From assembly GCF_007109225.1 (NCBI RefSeq), contig NZ_VJZK01000003.1, positions 372,001 through 436,000 of the forward strand: 64,000 bases of DNA. Direction: 5' to 3'. The position numbers and the translations under genes are program-made. Shown one piece after another: positions 16,240 through 23,777 of this stretch (position 1 is its first letter; each line of letters starts with the position of its first letter). Under the pieces are notes generated by a model. That model did no database searches, was not told where the DNA came from, and saw nothing but the letters and a program-made list of their open reading frames with translations. The DNA comes from Flavobacterium sp. GT3R68 (GTDB lineage: Bacteria > Bacteroidota > Bacteroidia > Flavobacteriales > Flavobacteriaceae).

Positions 16240-16748
16240 TACACTAATGCAGCGTAAACTTCATATTGGCTGATTTTTTCTTTTCCGTTTAAAAAGGACA
16301 ACTCCATCAGGAAATTGCACTGCACAATTTCACCTCCCAATTGTTCCACTAATTCGCAAACTGCTTTCGCCGTTCCTCCCGTAGCCAAGACATCATCATG
16401 AATAAGTATTTTTTCGCCTTTTTGAATGGCATCAGTGTGGATTTCTAACGTATCGTTTCCATATTCCAGTGCATATGATGCAGAAATGGTCTTGTAAGGC
16501 AATTTTTTGGGTTTTCGAACAGGAACAAAACCAACATTTAATTCCTGCGCTAAAAGCATTCCAAATAGGAATCCCCTGCTCTCTACCCCGACTACTTTGT
16601 CTATTTTTTTACCTTTTAAACTCTTCACTAACAGTTCCAAACAGTCCTTCCGTGCTTCCGGATTGTTCAATAGTGGAGTAATATCTTTAAAATTAATTCC
16701 GGGCTTAGGGAAATCGTTAACCTCCCGAATGTAATTGGTTATTGACAT
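16236..16748 (-). CDS. apt: Adenine phosphoribosyltransferase
   Basis: 170 residues from the ATG at 16748; a frame 14 codons longer exists, but the family begins near this Met (ITNYIREVNDFPKPGINFKD is the standard opening). Motifs include GVESRGFLFG (about 58-67), VRKPKKLPY, and the PRPP-binding ILIHDDVLATGGTAKA (about 117-132). The enzyme salvages adenine with PRPP to AMP in the cytoplasm. The gene is convergent with and overlaps by four bases the small 46-residue gene. Confidence 0.93.
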   Translation of the reverse strand: MSITNYIREVNDFPKPGINFKDITPLLNNPEARKDCLELLVKSLKGKKIDKVVGVESRGFLFGMLLAQELNVGFVPVRKPKKLPYKTISASYALEYGNDTLEIHTDAIQKGEKILIHDDVLATGGTAKAVCELVEQLGGEIVQCNFLMELSFLNGKEKISQYEVYAALVY

Positions 16749-16774
16749 TTTTTTAAGTTTTAAAGTGATTTTGA

Positions 16775-16805
16775 TTTGCAAGTTAAACATTAATTCTTAT
16801 ATTTG
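16775..16805 (+). promoter_or_regulatory. Promoter of tRNA-Arg
   Basis: TTTG (16775-16778), a 19-base spacer and TATATTTG (16798-16805) form a near-perfect Bacteroidota promoter. Transcription would begin near 16811, about 50 bases before the mature tRNA. Confidence 0.75.
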
Positions 16806-16863
16806 CACCCGCAAAGAAGTTCTCTTAACACCTACTAACATAAGAGTTTGGTGAATTAATTTC

Positions 16864-16937
16864 GGCCTCGTGGCGCAACTGAATAGCGCACTTGATTACG
16901 GCTCAAGAGGTTACTGGTTTGAATCCAGTCGAGGTCA
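16864..16937 (+). tRNA. tRNA-Arg (anticodon ACG)
   Basis: Cloverleaf folds by eye: acceptor GGCCTCG/CGAGGTC (one G-T pair), D stem GCGC/GCGC, anticodon stem CTTGA/TCAAG with loop TTACGGC giving anticodon ACG (wobble A to be deaminated, reading CGN Arg), T stem ACTGG/CCAGT. CCA is not encoded. It has its own promoter and is followed by a strong terminator. Confidence 0.93.
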
Positions 16938-16943
16938 CAAAAA

Positions 16944-16980
16944 ACGCAATTATTCTATTTTTAGATAATTGCGTTTTTGT
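16944..16980 (+). terminator. Terminator after tRNA-Arg
   Basis: ACGCAATTAT pairs perfectly with ATAATTGCGT, extended by A/T pairs at the base, and is followed by TTTTTG TTTTTT. Confidence 0.85.
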
Positions 16981-17006
16981 TTTTTATCCCATTTCACAAT
17001 TTATCC

Positions 17007-17576
17007 ATGACAGATTATTTACTTGATATTGAGTATAATGGAATCACATACAGTGACCAGGAAGTCAATTTCAAGGAATTTGAAAATTGCACCTTTAACC
17101 ATTGTAATTTCTCACAATGTGCTTTCACGGCGGTTACGTTTATCGATTGCACCTTCAATTATTGCATTTTCAATAATACCAAAATAAATCATGTCGCTTT
17201 CCGCACTGCCTTTTTTAACGGTTGCCAGATAAAGGAGGTGAATTTTGCGATGGTTGATAAATTGATATTTGAAATTCATTTTACCAATTGTGTGCTGGAT
17301 TTTTCGAAGTTTTATGCGTTGAAGATGAAACGCACTTCATTTACCAACTGCAGTCTGATTGCCGTAGATTTTATGGCTACCGATTTAACGGAAGTTATTT
17401 TTGATACCTGTGATTTATACCGTGCTGAATTTGATAAGGCGATTGCCAATAAAACTGATTTCAGAACCAGCACTAATTACACGATCGATCCTGAAAAAAC
17501 CAAACTCAAAAAGGCTGTGTTTTCGCTAAATGGTTTAAAAGGATTATTGTCCAAACATGACATTATTGTGGAATGA
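17007..17576 (+). CDS. Pentapeptide-repeat protein
   Basis: 189 residues from ATG 17007; the frame is open ten codons further up, but that part overlaps the tRNA terminator. The chain carries A(D/N)LxX-like pentapeptide repeats in aromatic form: FENCTFNHCNFSQCAF, FIDCTFNYCIFNN, then a second set TNCSLIAVDFMATDLTEVIF. This predicts a right-handed quadrilateral beta-helix. Some such proteins mimic DNA and protect gyrase from quinolones (Qnr type); the two-block layout resembles that group, but the function cannot be assigned from sequence alone. Cytoplasmic, no signal peptide. Confidence 0.85.
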   Translation: MTDYLLDIEYNGITYSDQEVNFKEFENCTFNHCNFSQCAFTAVTFIDCTFNYCIFNNTKINHVAFRTAFFNGCQIKEVNFAMVDKLIFEIHFTNCVLDFSKFYALKMKRTSFTNCSLIAVDFMATDLTEVIFDTCDLYRAEFDKAIANKTDFRTSTNYTIDPEKTKLKKAVFSLNGLKGLLSKHDIIVE

Positions 17577-17580
17577 TAAA

Positions 17581-18075
17581 CTATTGCTTTTCCATTACAA
17601 AGTCTTCCATCAGATATCCGTGTCCGATTTCGATATCTTCATCGGCAACGATTTCAAAACCTATTTTTTGATAGAAAGTCAATGCCTTATTCATTCGGTT
17701 TACATTTAACGACAATGTTGTAGAATTGTTTTCTTTGGCCAAAGCCTCAATTTTATACAATAATAATTTCCCGATACCCTTGCCCTGTGTTTCCGGTAAA
17801 ACGTAAATCTTATGGATCCGCGTTACCTTCCTTTGATTGTAATTATGCTCATAAGAGACAAAACCCAGTGCAACGCCATTTTCTATAGCCAATAAAAAAT
17901 GATGGTGCTTATTGACCATATTATCGCGCAAGGTTTCTTCCGAGTAGAAACTGTCCAACATATAGACCAACTGCACTTTCGAAAGAATCTTTCCGTATGT
18001 GTCGGGCCAGGTTTGATAAGCAATCTGCTGAATTGTATGTATGTCGGCTGTTGTGGCCTCAGTTATTGTAATCAT
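17581..18075 (-). CDS. GNAT-family N-acetyltransferase
   Basis: 164 residues. The acetyl-CoA motif A is seen as IYVLPETQGKGIGKLLLYKIEALAKE (split about 91-116; core QGKGIGK), followed by the motif B segment LSLNVNRMNKALTFYQKIGFEIV with the conserved N..A..FY..xGF. The N-terminal half has YEETLRDN-type helices. GNAT enzymes transfer acetyl to an amine; the substrate is unknown. Convergent with the pentapeptide gene and close behind miaE, with which it could be co-transcribed (24-base gap). Confidence 0.85.
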   Translation of the reverse strand: MITITEATTADIHTIQQIAYQTWPDTYGKILSKVQLVYMLDSFYSEETLRDNMVNKHHHFLLAIENGVALGFVSYEHNYNQRKVTRIHKIYVLPETQGKGIGKLLLYKIEALAKENNSTTLSLNVNRMNKALTFYQKIGFEIVADEDIEIGHGYLMEDFVMEKQ

Positions 18076-18099
18076 AGTAATTATTTTTTGGAATAAAAT

Positions 18100-18693
18100 C
18101 TAACCGTGAATGGTTTCATTCTTGCCATAATTCTCGATTATGGAAGCTTCAAATTCTATCCATTCCCTCCAACGCTTCTCTACATCAATACCCGTGCCGT
18201 ATTTTCGGGCATAGGTAATAAAAGTAGTATAATGTCCGGCTTCACTTTCCATCAGGTTTCTGTAAAAAACAGCCAATTCCTCATCCTGAATATTTTCTGA
18301 AAGCACTTTAAAACGCTCACAGCTTCTGGCTTCAATCATTGCGGAAAAAAGTAATCGCTCCACCAATCCGGAAACCCGGCTTCCATCACCGCTTTTTCTC
18401 ATGTATTGGTACAATTCATTTACATAATCGTCTTTGCGTTCCCGCCCAAGTTTTAATCCTCTTTTGATAATGATATTATGAACCTGCTCAAAATGATCGA
18501 TTTCCTCTTTGGCCAAAGCCAATAAATCCTGAACCAAATCCTGATGTTCGGAGTTATTGGTGATGATGGTAATGGCGTTTGTAGCCGCTTTTTGTTCACA
18601 CCAGGCATGATCCGTCAGGATTTCCTCAATGTTCTTTTCCACTATGTTTACCCATCTGGGATCGGTTGGCAATTTTAATCTCAATACAGACAT
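18100..18693 (-). CDS. miaE: tRNA 2-methylthio-N6-isopentenyladenosine(37) hydroxylase
   Basis: 197 residues, a ferritin-like four-helix di-iron monooxygenase. Key parts are DHAWCEQKAATNA (about 28-40; first Glu), AKEEIDHFEQVH (Glu and His ligands, about 63-74), SAMIEARSCERF (about 115-126) and ESEAGHYTTF (about 147-156, Glu/His pair). It adds a hydroxyl to ms2i6A at tRNA position 37. Its substrate depends on MiaA, which is also encoded in this window (44083). Between miaE and the upstream glyA lies an inverted-repeat block. Confidence 0.9.
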   Translation of the reverse strand: MSVLRLKLPTDPRWVNIVEKNIEEILTDHAWCEQKAATNAITIITNNSEHQDLVQDLLALAKEEIDHFEQVHNIIIKRGLKLGRERKDDYVNELYQYMRKSGDGSRVSGLVERLLFSAMIEARSCERFKVLSENIQDEELAVFYRNLMESEAGHYTTFITYARKYGTGIDVEKRWREWIEFEASIIENYGKNETIHG

Positions 18694-18702
18694 AATTTTA
18701 GT

Positions 18703-18804
18703 CTTAAAGTTTGAAAGTCAAAAGCTGTAAAGTCAAAAAAAGAAAGAACTTATAAATTCTGATTTCCTTCATTCGACAGTACGACTTTTGACTTTGGACT
18801 TATT
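18703..18804. repeat. Intergenic inverted repeat built from AAGTCNA heptads
   Basis: The left arm (18703-18737) contains AAAGTCAAAAG at 18714-18724 and a further AAAGTCAAA at 18730; the right arm has the exact complement CTTTTGACTTT at 18785-18795, extended by GGACTT. Units of about seven bases (AAGTCNA) repeat within each arm. Roughly 60 bases of AT-rich DNA lie between the arms. It fills the gap between miaE and glyA and could form a long hairpin or be a small repeat element. Confidence 0.6.
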
Positions 18805-18808
18805 TTTA

Positions 18809-20083
18809 TTAAAAAACGAAAATAGCTCTTTCGCTCATCATTTCGTTCACCTGGTCCGCTACCTCTTCGATAACTGCCTCGTTGGTGTGATCCATTAAGA
18901 CCTTATCAATCAGGGCAACTATCGCTTCCATATCCGCTTCAACCAAACCACGGGTGGTGATGGCAGGTGTACCAATACGGATACCTGAAGTTACAAATGG
19001 TGATTTATCGTCAAAAGGAACCATATTTTTATTGACCGTGATTTCGGCTTTCACCAAAGCATTTTCGGCTTCTTTACCGGTAATGTTTTTGTTTCGCAAA
19101 TCAATCAACATCATGTGATTGTCTGTTCCGCCTGAAATCAGATTATAGTCTCTTTTCATGAAAGCTTCGGCCATTGCTTTGGCATTTTTTTGAACCTGCA
19201 TTGAATAATGGAAAAACTCATCAGTTAATGCTTCGCCAAATGCCACCGCTTTTGCAGCAATAATGTGCATTAAAGGTCCACCTTGGTTTCCTGGGAAAAC
19301 AGACAAATCCAATAACGAAGACATCATTCTGATTTCCCCTTTTGGAGTAGTCAGGCCCCATGGGTTTTCAAAATCTTTACCCATCATGATCATTCCACCT
19401 CTTGGGCCTCTCAAAGTCTTGTGAGTGGTAGTAGTCACGATATGGCAATGTGGCATTGGATCATTCATTAATCCTTTGGCAATTAAACCGGCAGGATGCG
19501 AGATATCGGCTAATAAAAGAGCACCCACACTGTCGGCTATTTTTCGGAAACGTTCAAAATCCATATCGCGGCAATATGCAGAAGCACCGGCAATAATCAT
19601 TTTTGGCATTTCCCTTGTAGCCACTTCCTGAATCTTATCGTAATCAAACTGTCCTGTTTCTCTTTCTACACCGTAAAAAACAGGATTATATAATTTCCCT
19701 GAAAAATTTACAGGAGAACCGTGCGTTAAATGTCCACCGTGAGATAAATCAAAACCAAGAATTTTATCGCCCGGTTTCAGACATGCCGCATAAACAGCGG
19801 TGTTTGCCTGTGAACCCGAATGTGGCTGAACGTTAGCATATTCAGCACCAAATAAAGCTTTGGCTCTATCGATGGCAATCTGTTCCACTACGTCCACTAC
19901 TTCACAACCGCCATAATATCTTTTTCCGGGATATCCTTCAGCATATTTGTTGGTTAGTACAGAACCGGCAGCTTCCATTACCTGATCACTCACAAAGTTC
20001 TCAGAAGCAATCAATTCCAATCCGTGAATCTGTCGCTCTTGTTCTTCAAGAATAAGGTCAAAAATTTGTTCGTCGTGTTGCAT
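18809..20083 (-). CDS. glyA: Serine hydroxymethyltransferase
   Basis: 424 residues from ATG 20083; the frame runs 37 codons further up, but the family starts here ([18 protein letters not shown] then [12 protein letters not shown]). PLP-lysine motif is [30 protein letters not shown] and the nearby [18 protein letters not shown] are also diagnostic. It converts serine and tetrahydrofolate to glycine and methylene-THF in the cytoplasm. It is divergent from the fumarylacetoacetase gene; a TATTTTTG -7 box on the minus strand (20117-20110) is a likely promoter element. Confidence 0.95.
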   Translation of the reverse strand: MQHDEQIFDLILEEQERQIHGLELIASENFVSDQVMEAAGSVLTNKYAEGYPGKRYYGGCEVVDVVEQIAIDRAKALFGAEYANVQPHSGSQANTAVYAACLKPGDKILGFDLSHGGHLTHGSPVNFSGKLYNPVFYGVERETGQFDYDKIQEVATREMPKMIIAGASAYCRDMDFERFRKIADSVGALLLADISHPAGLIAKGLMNDPMPHCHIVTTTTHKTLRGPRGGMIMMGKDFENPWGLTTPKGEIRMMSSLLDLSVFPGNQGGPLMHIIAAKAVAFGEALTDEFFHYSMQVQKNAKAMAEAFMKRDYNLISGGTDNHMMLIDLRNKNITGKEAENALVKAEITVNKNMVPFDDKSPFVTSGIRIGTPAITTRGLVEADMEAIVALIDKVLMDHTNEAVIEEVADQVNEMMSERAIFVF

Positions 20084-20126
20084 TTGATAATTTTTCGTTA
20101 ATTTGGTTACAAAAATACGAAAATCG

Positions 20127-20157
20127 TTTGGTAAAATGAATGATGGGGCTATATTTG
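20127..20157 (+). promoter_or_regulatory. Promoter of fumarylacetoacetase
   Basis: TTTG (20127-20130), a 19-base spacer and TATATTTG (20150-20157) match the Bacteroidota consensus closely; the same spacing is seen at the tRNA-Arg promoter. The start codon is 37 bases downstream. Confidence 0.75.
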
Positions 20158-20194
20158 ATAACTGAATTTTCAATAAACAAATCAACACACACAA

Positions 20195-21478
20195 ATGCCA
20201 ATAACTGCCAATAGACCCGAGAGAAAATCCTGGTTGGATGTACCGACAGACAGTGACTTCCCAATTCAGAATATTCCTTTTGGAGTATTTCTGACCAAAG
20301 AAAATATAGTAACAGTAGGTACCCGTATTGGGGATTTCGCTATAGATTTAGGTGCGCTGCAACAATTGGATTACTTTGACGGAATTGATCTGACAGACGA
20401 TATGTTCATGCAGGATACGCTGAATGACTTTATATCTGACGGCCACAAAACATGGCGTTTGGTCAGAAACCGCATCGCAGATATTTTTGATGCTGAAAAT
20501 CCAAAATTAAGAGACAATACCGAACATAGAAATATTGTGATCTTCAAAATGGAGGATGTTGAAATGCAGCTTCCGGTTTTGATTGGTGACTATACTGATT
20601 TTTATTCCAGCAAGGAACATGCAACGAATGTCGGAATGATGTTCCGTGATCCAGAAAATGCATTATTACCAAACTGGCTTCATATTCCGGTAGGATATCA
20701 CGGAAGAAGTTCTACGATTATTCCTTCAGGGATTCCGGTTCACAGACCGATGGGACAGACTTTGCCAAACGGTGAAACTTCTCCGGTATTTGGTCCCTCC
20801 CGATTGGTTGATTTCGAATTGGAAACCGCTTTTATTACTACGGATGTAAATATTATGGGTGAAAACATTTCCATAAGCGAAGCTGAAGGTTATATTTTCG
20901 GAATGGTTTTACTGAATGACTGGAGTGCACGCGACATACAGAAATGGGAATATGTGCCATTAGGGCCATTCCTGTCAAAGAACTTTGCTTCATCGATTTC
21001 CCCCTGGATTGTAACCATGGATGCTTTGGAACCTTTCCGTACCAAAGGACCTAAACAGGAACCAACGCCACTACCCTATTTACAGCAAAAAGGGAAACAC
21101 TCCTTCGATATTAATCTTGAAGTTGCTTTGCAGCCGGAAGATGCCGAAGCCACAGTAATTTCACGTTCAAATTTTAAATACATGTATTGGAGCATGTGCC
21201 AGCAATTAACGCACCATACTTCTAACGGTTGTCGCGTAAATTCGGGTGACATGATGGGGTCAGGAACCATTTCAGGGCCAACTCCGGACAGTTATGGTTC
21301 GATGTTGGAATTAACGTGGGGCGGAAAAAACCCAATTACGATGAGCGATGGCACCGAACGTAAATTCATCAATGATTATGATACTGTTATCATGAAAGGA
21401 TATTGCCAAAACGGACAAGTGCGAATTGGTTTTGGAGAAGTCTCCAGCAAACTTTTGCCTCCATTTGTCAGAAAATAA
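20195..21478 (+). CDS. fahA: Fumarylacetoacetase (fumarylacetoacetate hydrolase)
   Basis: 427 residues, the normal size for the eukaryotic-type FAH. The N-terminal SH3-like domain begins [20 protein letters not shown]; the catalytic domain has the His of [11 protein letters not shown] (about 143-153), [13 protein letters not shown], the metal ligands in [10 protein letters not shown] and [19 protein letters not shown]. It performs the last step of tyrosine/homogentisate degradation, giving fumarate and acetoacetate. Other genes of that pathway are not in the window. The gene has its own promoter and terminator. Confidence 0.94.
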   Translation: MPITANRPERKSWLDVPTDSDFPIQNIPFGVFLTKENIVTVGTRIGDFAIDLGALQQLDYFDGIDLTDDMFMQDTLNDFISDGHKTWRLVRNRIADIFDAENPKLRDNTEHRNIVIFKMEDVEMQLPVLIGDYTDFYSSKEHATNVGMMFRDPENALLPNWLHIPVGYHGRSSTIIPSGIPVHRPMGQTLPNGETSPVFGPSRLVDFELETAFITTDVNIMGENISISEAEGYIFGMVLLNDWSARDIQKWEYVPLGPFLSKNFASSISPWIVTMDALEPFRTKGPKQEPTPLPYLQQKGKHSFDINLEVALQPEDAEATVISRSNFKYMYWSMCQQLTHHTSNGCRVNSGDMMGSGTISGPTPDSYGSMLELTWGGKNPITMSDGTERKFINDYDTVIMKGYCQNGQVRIGFGEVSSKLLPPFVRK

Positions 21479-21500
21479 AAGATTAAAAATATCTTAAACA

Positions 21501-21528
21501 AACTCCGAAAATTGTCGGAGTTTTTTGT
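21501..21528 (+). terminator. Terminator of fumarylacetoacetase
   Basis: AACTCCGA pairs with TCGGAGTT around a short loop, followed by TTTTTT. Confidence 0.8.
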
Positions 21529-21546
21529 ACCCAAATAACTGATTAG

Positions 21547-21618
21547 GCCCTAGCCCCGATGGAAACGGCATCCCACGCTTTTTTTGCGTGGATATAGTGG
21601 ACAGCGGGAATAGCTTCA
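21547..21618 (+). repeat. Dispersed structured intergenic element, copy A
   Basis: Conserved left end GCCCTAGCCCCGATGGAAAC then GGCATCC, a central hairpin CCACGC-T7-GCGTGG (21573-21591), and a right end AGTGGACAGCGGGAATAGC. The ends can pair: CTA (21550-21552) with TAG (21611-21613) and CCCG (21555-21558) with CGGG (21605-21608). Related copies lie at 46373 (same strand) and 44076-43930 (opposite strand). A promoter -7 box for the next gene starts 12 bases after it. Confidence 0.75.
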
Positions 21619-21629
21619 GAAAAAAAAAT

Positions 21630-21637
21630 TATATTTG
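21630..21637 (+). promoter_or_regulatory. -7 box TATATTTG of the following lipoprotein gene
   Basis: TATATTTG directly follows repeat copy A and places the transcription start near 21643, which rules out the TTG start at 21635 and supports the ATG at 21656. Confidence 0.5.
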
Positions 21638-21655
21638 TCAAAATTTCGATTCCAT

Positions 21656-22840
21656 ATGAAGAAAATTACTTTACTGCTGTCTTTATTTATCATTGTTGCC
21701 TCCTGTGGCGTAAAAAGAACCCAAAGCATGTTGAGCGATGGGGATTATGATGGTGCGATTAACCGCGCTGTCGAAGGTTTGCGGACCAACAAAAATGCGA
21801 AAGGCAAGCAGAATTATGTGTATTTGCTGGAGGAAGCTTTTGCTAAGGCTAAAGAACGCGATTTGAGCGCCATTGCCATGATGACGAAGGATGCGAATCC
21901 TGCCAAATTAGAACTTATATACAATACATACTTGCAATTGAATACCCGTCAGGAGCGAATTAGACCTTTGCTGCCGTTGCAATTGATTAAGGAAGGCCGA
22001 AATGCTTATTTCCCTTTCGATAATTATTCGGATCAGTTGATTAACAGTAAAAATGATTTGTCTAAATATTTATATAATAATTCGAAGGCGCTTTTGCTGA
22101 CAAAAGATAAATTGAGTATCCGACGGGCATATGATGATTTGGCCTACCTGGAAAACCTAAATCCGGGTTATAAAGATGTCCACAAACTGATGGATGAGGC
22201 TTTGTCCAAAGGAACGGATTATGTGAGCGTTTTTACGAAAAATGAGACCAATATGGTGATTCCGGCGCGTCTTCAAAATGACTTACTGGATTTCAGCACT
22301 ATGGGGTTGAATGATAAATGGACCGTATATCACAGTAACAAGCAAAAAGGAATTGCGTATGATTATGGGCTGATTGTTAACTTTCGCCAGATTAGCATTT
22401 CGCCGGAACAGGTAAAAGAGAAAGAATTCATTAAGGAAAAGCAAGTTAAAGACGGGACAAAAACACTTTTGGATGCTAATGGAAATGCCGTAAAAGACAG
22501 TTTGGGACATCCGATTAAAGTGGATAATTTTAAAACCATCCGTGTGAACATCTATGAATTCAGACAATTTAAAGCGTGTCAAATTTCGGCAAAAGTAGAT
22601 TATATTGATTTTAAAACGAATCAACTGATTGACACTTTCCCCATTTCAAGTGAATTTGTTTTTGAGAATATCTATGCCAATTACCAGGGCGATAAACGGG
22701 CTTCTGACGATAATTATCTGACCTATTTCGATAAACGCGCCGTTCCGTTCCCAAGTAATGAGCAGATGGTTTATGACACCGGCGAAGACCTGAAAGCCAA
22801 ATTGAAAGACATTATTACCCGCAACAGATTTAGACGCTAG
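21656..22840 (+). CDS. Lipoprotein of unknown function
   Basis: 394 residues from ATG 21656 (a TTG seven codons earlier is less likely, see the promoter). A lipoprotein signal is clear: KKITLLLSLFIIVASC with lipobox VASC, and the residue after Cys is Gly. The N-terminal half is helical and looks TPR-like (MLSDGDYDGAINRAVEGLRTN, a pair of antiparallel helices). The C-terminal half is beta-rich (WTVYHSNKQKGIAYDYGLIVNF). Expected at the outer membrane, facing the periplasm or surface. I do not recognise a named family. Confidence 0.8.
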   Translation: MKKITLLLSLFIIVASCGVKRTQSMLSDGDYDGAINRAVEGLRTNKNAKGKQNYVYLLEEAFAKAKERDLSAIAMMTKDANPAKLELIYNTYLQLNTRQERIRPLLPLQLIKEGRNAYFPFDNYSDQLINSKNDLSKYLYNNSKALLLTKDKLSIRRAYDDLAYLENLNPGYKDVHKLMDEALSKGTDYVSVFTKNETNMVIPARLQNDLLDFSTMGLNDKWTVYHSNKQKGIAYDYGLIVNFRQISISPEQVKEKEFIKEKQVKDGTKTLLDANGNAVKDSLGHPIKVDNFKTIRVNIYEFRQFKACQISAKVDYIDFKTNQLIDTFPISSEFVFENIYANYQGDKRASDDNYLTYFDKRAVPFPSNEQMVYDTGEDLKAKLKDIITRNRFRR

Positions 22841-22893
22841 TTTTTCCTTTAAATATTTTTTTATTAAAAAGTAGGAAATTTATTATATTTTAA

Positions 22894-22901
22894 TAGCTTT
22901 G
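22894..22901 (+). promoter_or_regulatory. -7 box TAGCTTTG upstream of the beta-propeller/amidase pair
   Basis: TAGCTTTG fits TAnnTTTG and sits 19 bases before the ATG at 22921. No clear -33. Confidence 0.45.
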
Positions 22902-22920
22902 TATAAATAACTTTTATACG

Positions 22921-23766
22921 ATGAAAAAATATATTGTCTTAATCGCACTGTGCGTGAACAGTTTAGTTGGGTTTACCCAAAATTTGTCCAACATCAAAAA
23001 AATTCCGCTTCGGAGTTTTTATACCAATCCAATAGTTTCCCCCACCGGAACCCATGCCCTATTGACGGGACTGAATTTCCATGGTGTTTATTTGTTGGAT
23101 CTGAAAGCCAATAAAATCAGTACTATTTCTAAAGTCAGCGGAACTGGCTATGGCTACAGCTGGTCAAAGGATGGCGCATCGGTTTATTTCAAAGAGAAAA
23201 AGGAAAAGGGATATGTCAGTGATTCCGAAGTGATCCGTTACATTCTGAAAACCAAACAGAAAATCAAACTTCCAGATTTTAACCACAATTACCTTCCCTC
23301 CTACATTGGTGAAAAAGGAATCGTGATCTATACCAATTTAGCCACACTTAAAATTGAAGCTAAGGATTTAAACACCTCCAAAACCTGGGTTGTAACCAAA
23401 TCTGAAGGCCAGTTCTACAATGCAATTTTATCAAATGACAGCAAAAAAGTGGCTGTTCATAGCGGTTCGGACATTTACATATACAACACGGACGGTTCTG
23501 GATTAATTCAAAAATTGGGTCGTGGAATCGCCACTTCCTGGTCGAAGGACGATAAACACATAATCGGGTTTCTGGATGAAAGTACGGATGGACATTCCAT
23601 CAGTAATTCTGAACTGTATTTATTTGATGTGACTTCTGCAAAGGCACAAAAAATTACCACCACTAAACAAACATTCGAAATGTTTCCCAGTTTTTATGGT
23701 GTCAATAAAATCATTTATTCGGATGATAAAACGGGGCAGATCTTCACTTCAGAAATTAAACTGTAA
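22921..23766 (+). CDS. Exported WD40-like/TolB-type beta-propeller protein
   Basis: 281 residues with a signal peptide (1-20, ending VGFTQ). The mature chain shows repeating PD40-like blades, for example NPIVSPTGTHALLTG, YGYSWSKDGASVYF, NAILSNDSKKVAVHSGSD, ATSWSKDDKHIIGFLD and TFEMFPSFYGVNKIIYSDD. These fit a six-bladed propeller like TolB. It lacks a sorting domain. The amidase gene begins 11 bases downstream, so the two are probably co-transcribed and may act together at the cell wall. Confidence 0.8.
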   Translation: MKKYIVLIALCVNSLVGFTQNLSNIKKIPLRSFYTNPIVSPTGTHALLTGLNFHGVYLLDLKANKISTISKVSGTGYGYSWSKDGASVYFKEKKEKGYVSDSEVIRYILKTKQKIKLPDFNHNYLPSYIGEKGIVIYTNLATLKIEAKDLNTSKTWVVTKSEGQFYNAILSNDSKKVAVHSGSDIYIYNTDGSGLIQKLGRGIATSWSKDDKHIIGFLDESTDGHSISNSELYLFDVTSAKAQKITTTKQTFEMFPSFYGVNKIIYSDDKTGQIFTSEIKL

Positions 23767-23777
23767 TTTAAAGTCTT

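Noticed and set aside
17007..17576. Qnr-type quinolone-resistance call for the pentapeptide protein
   Set aside because: Repeat pattern alone does not show gyrase protection; kept as unspecific pentapeptide protein.
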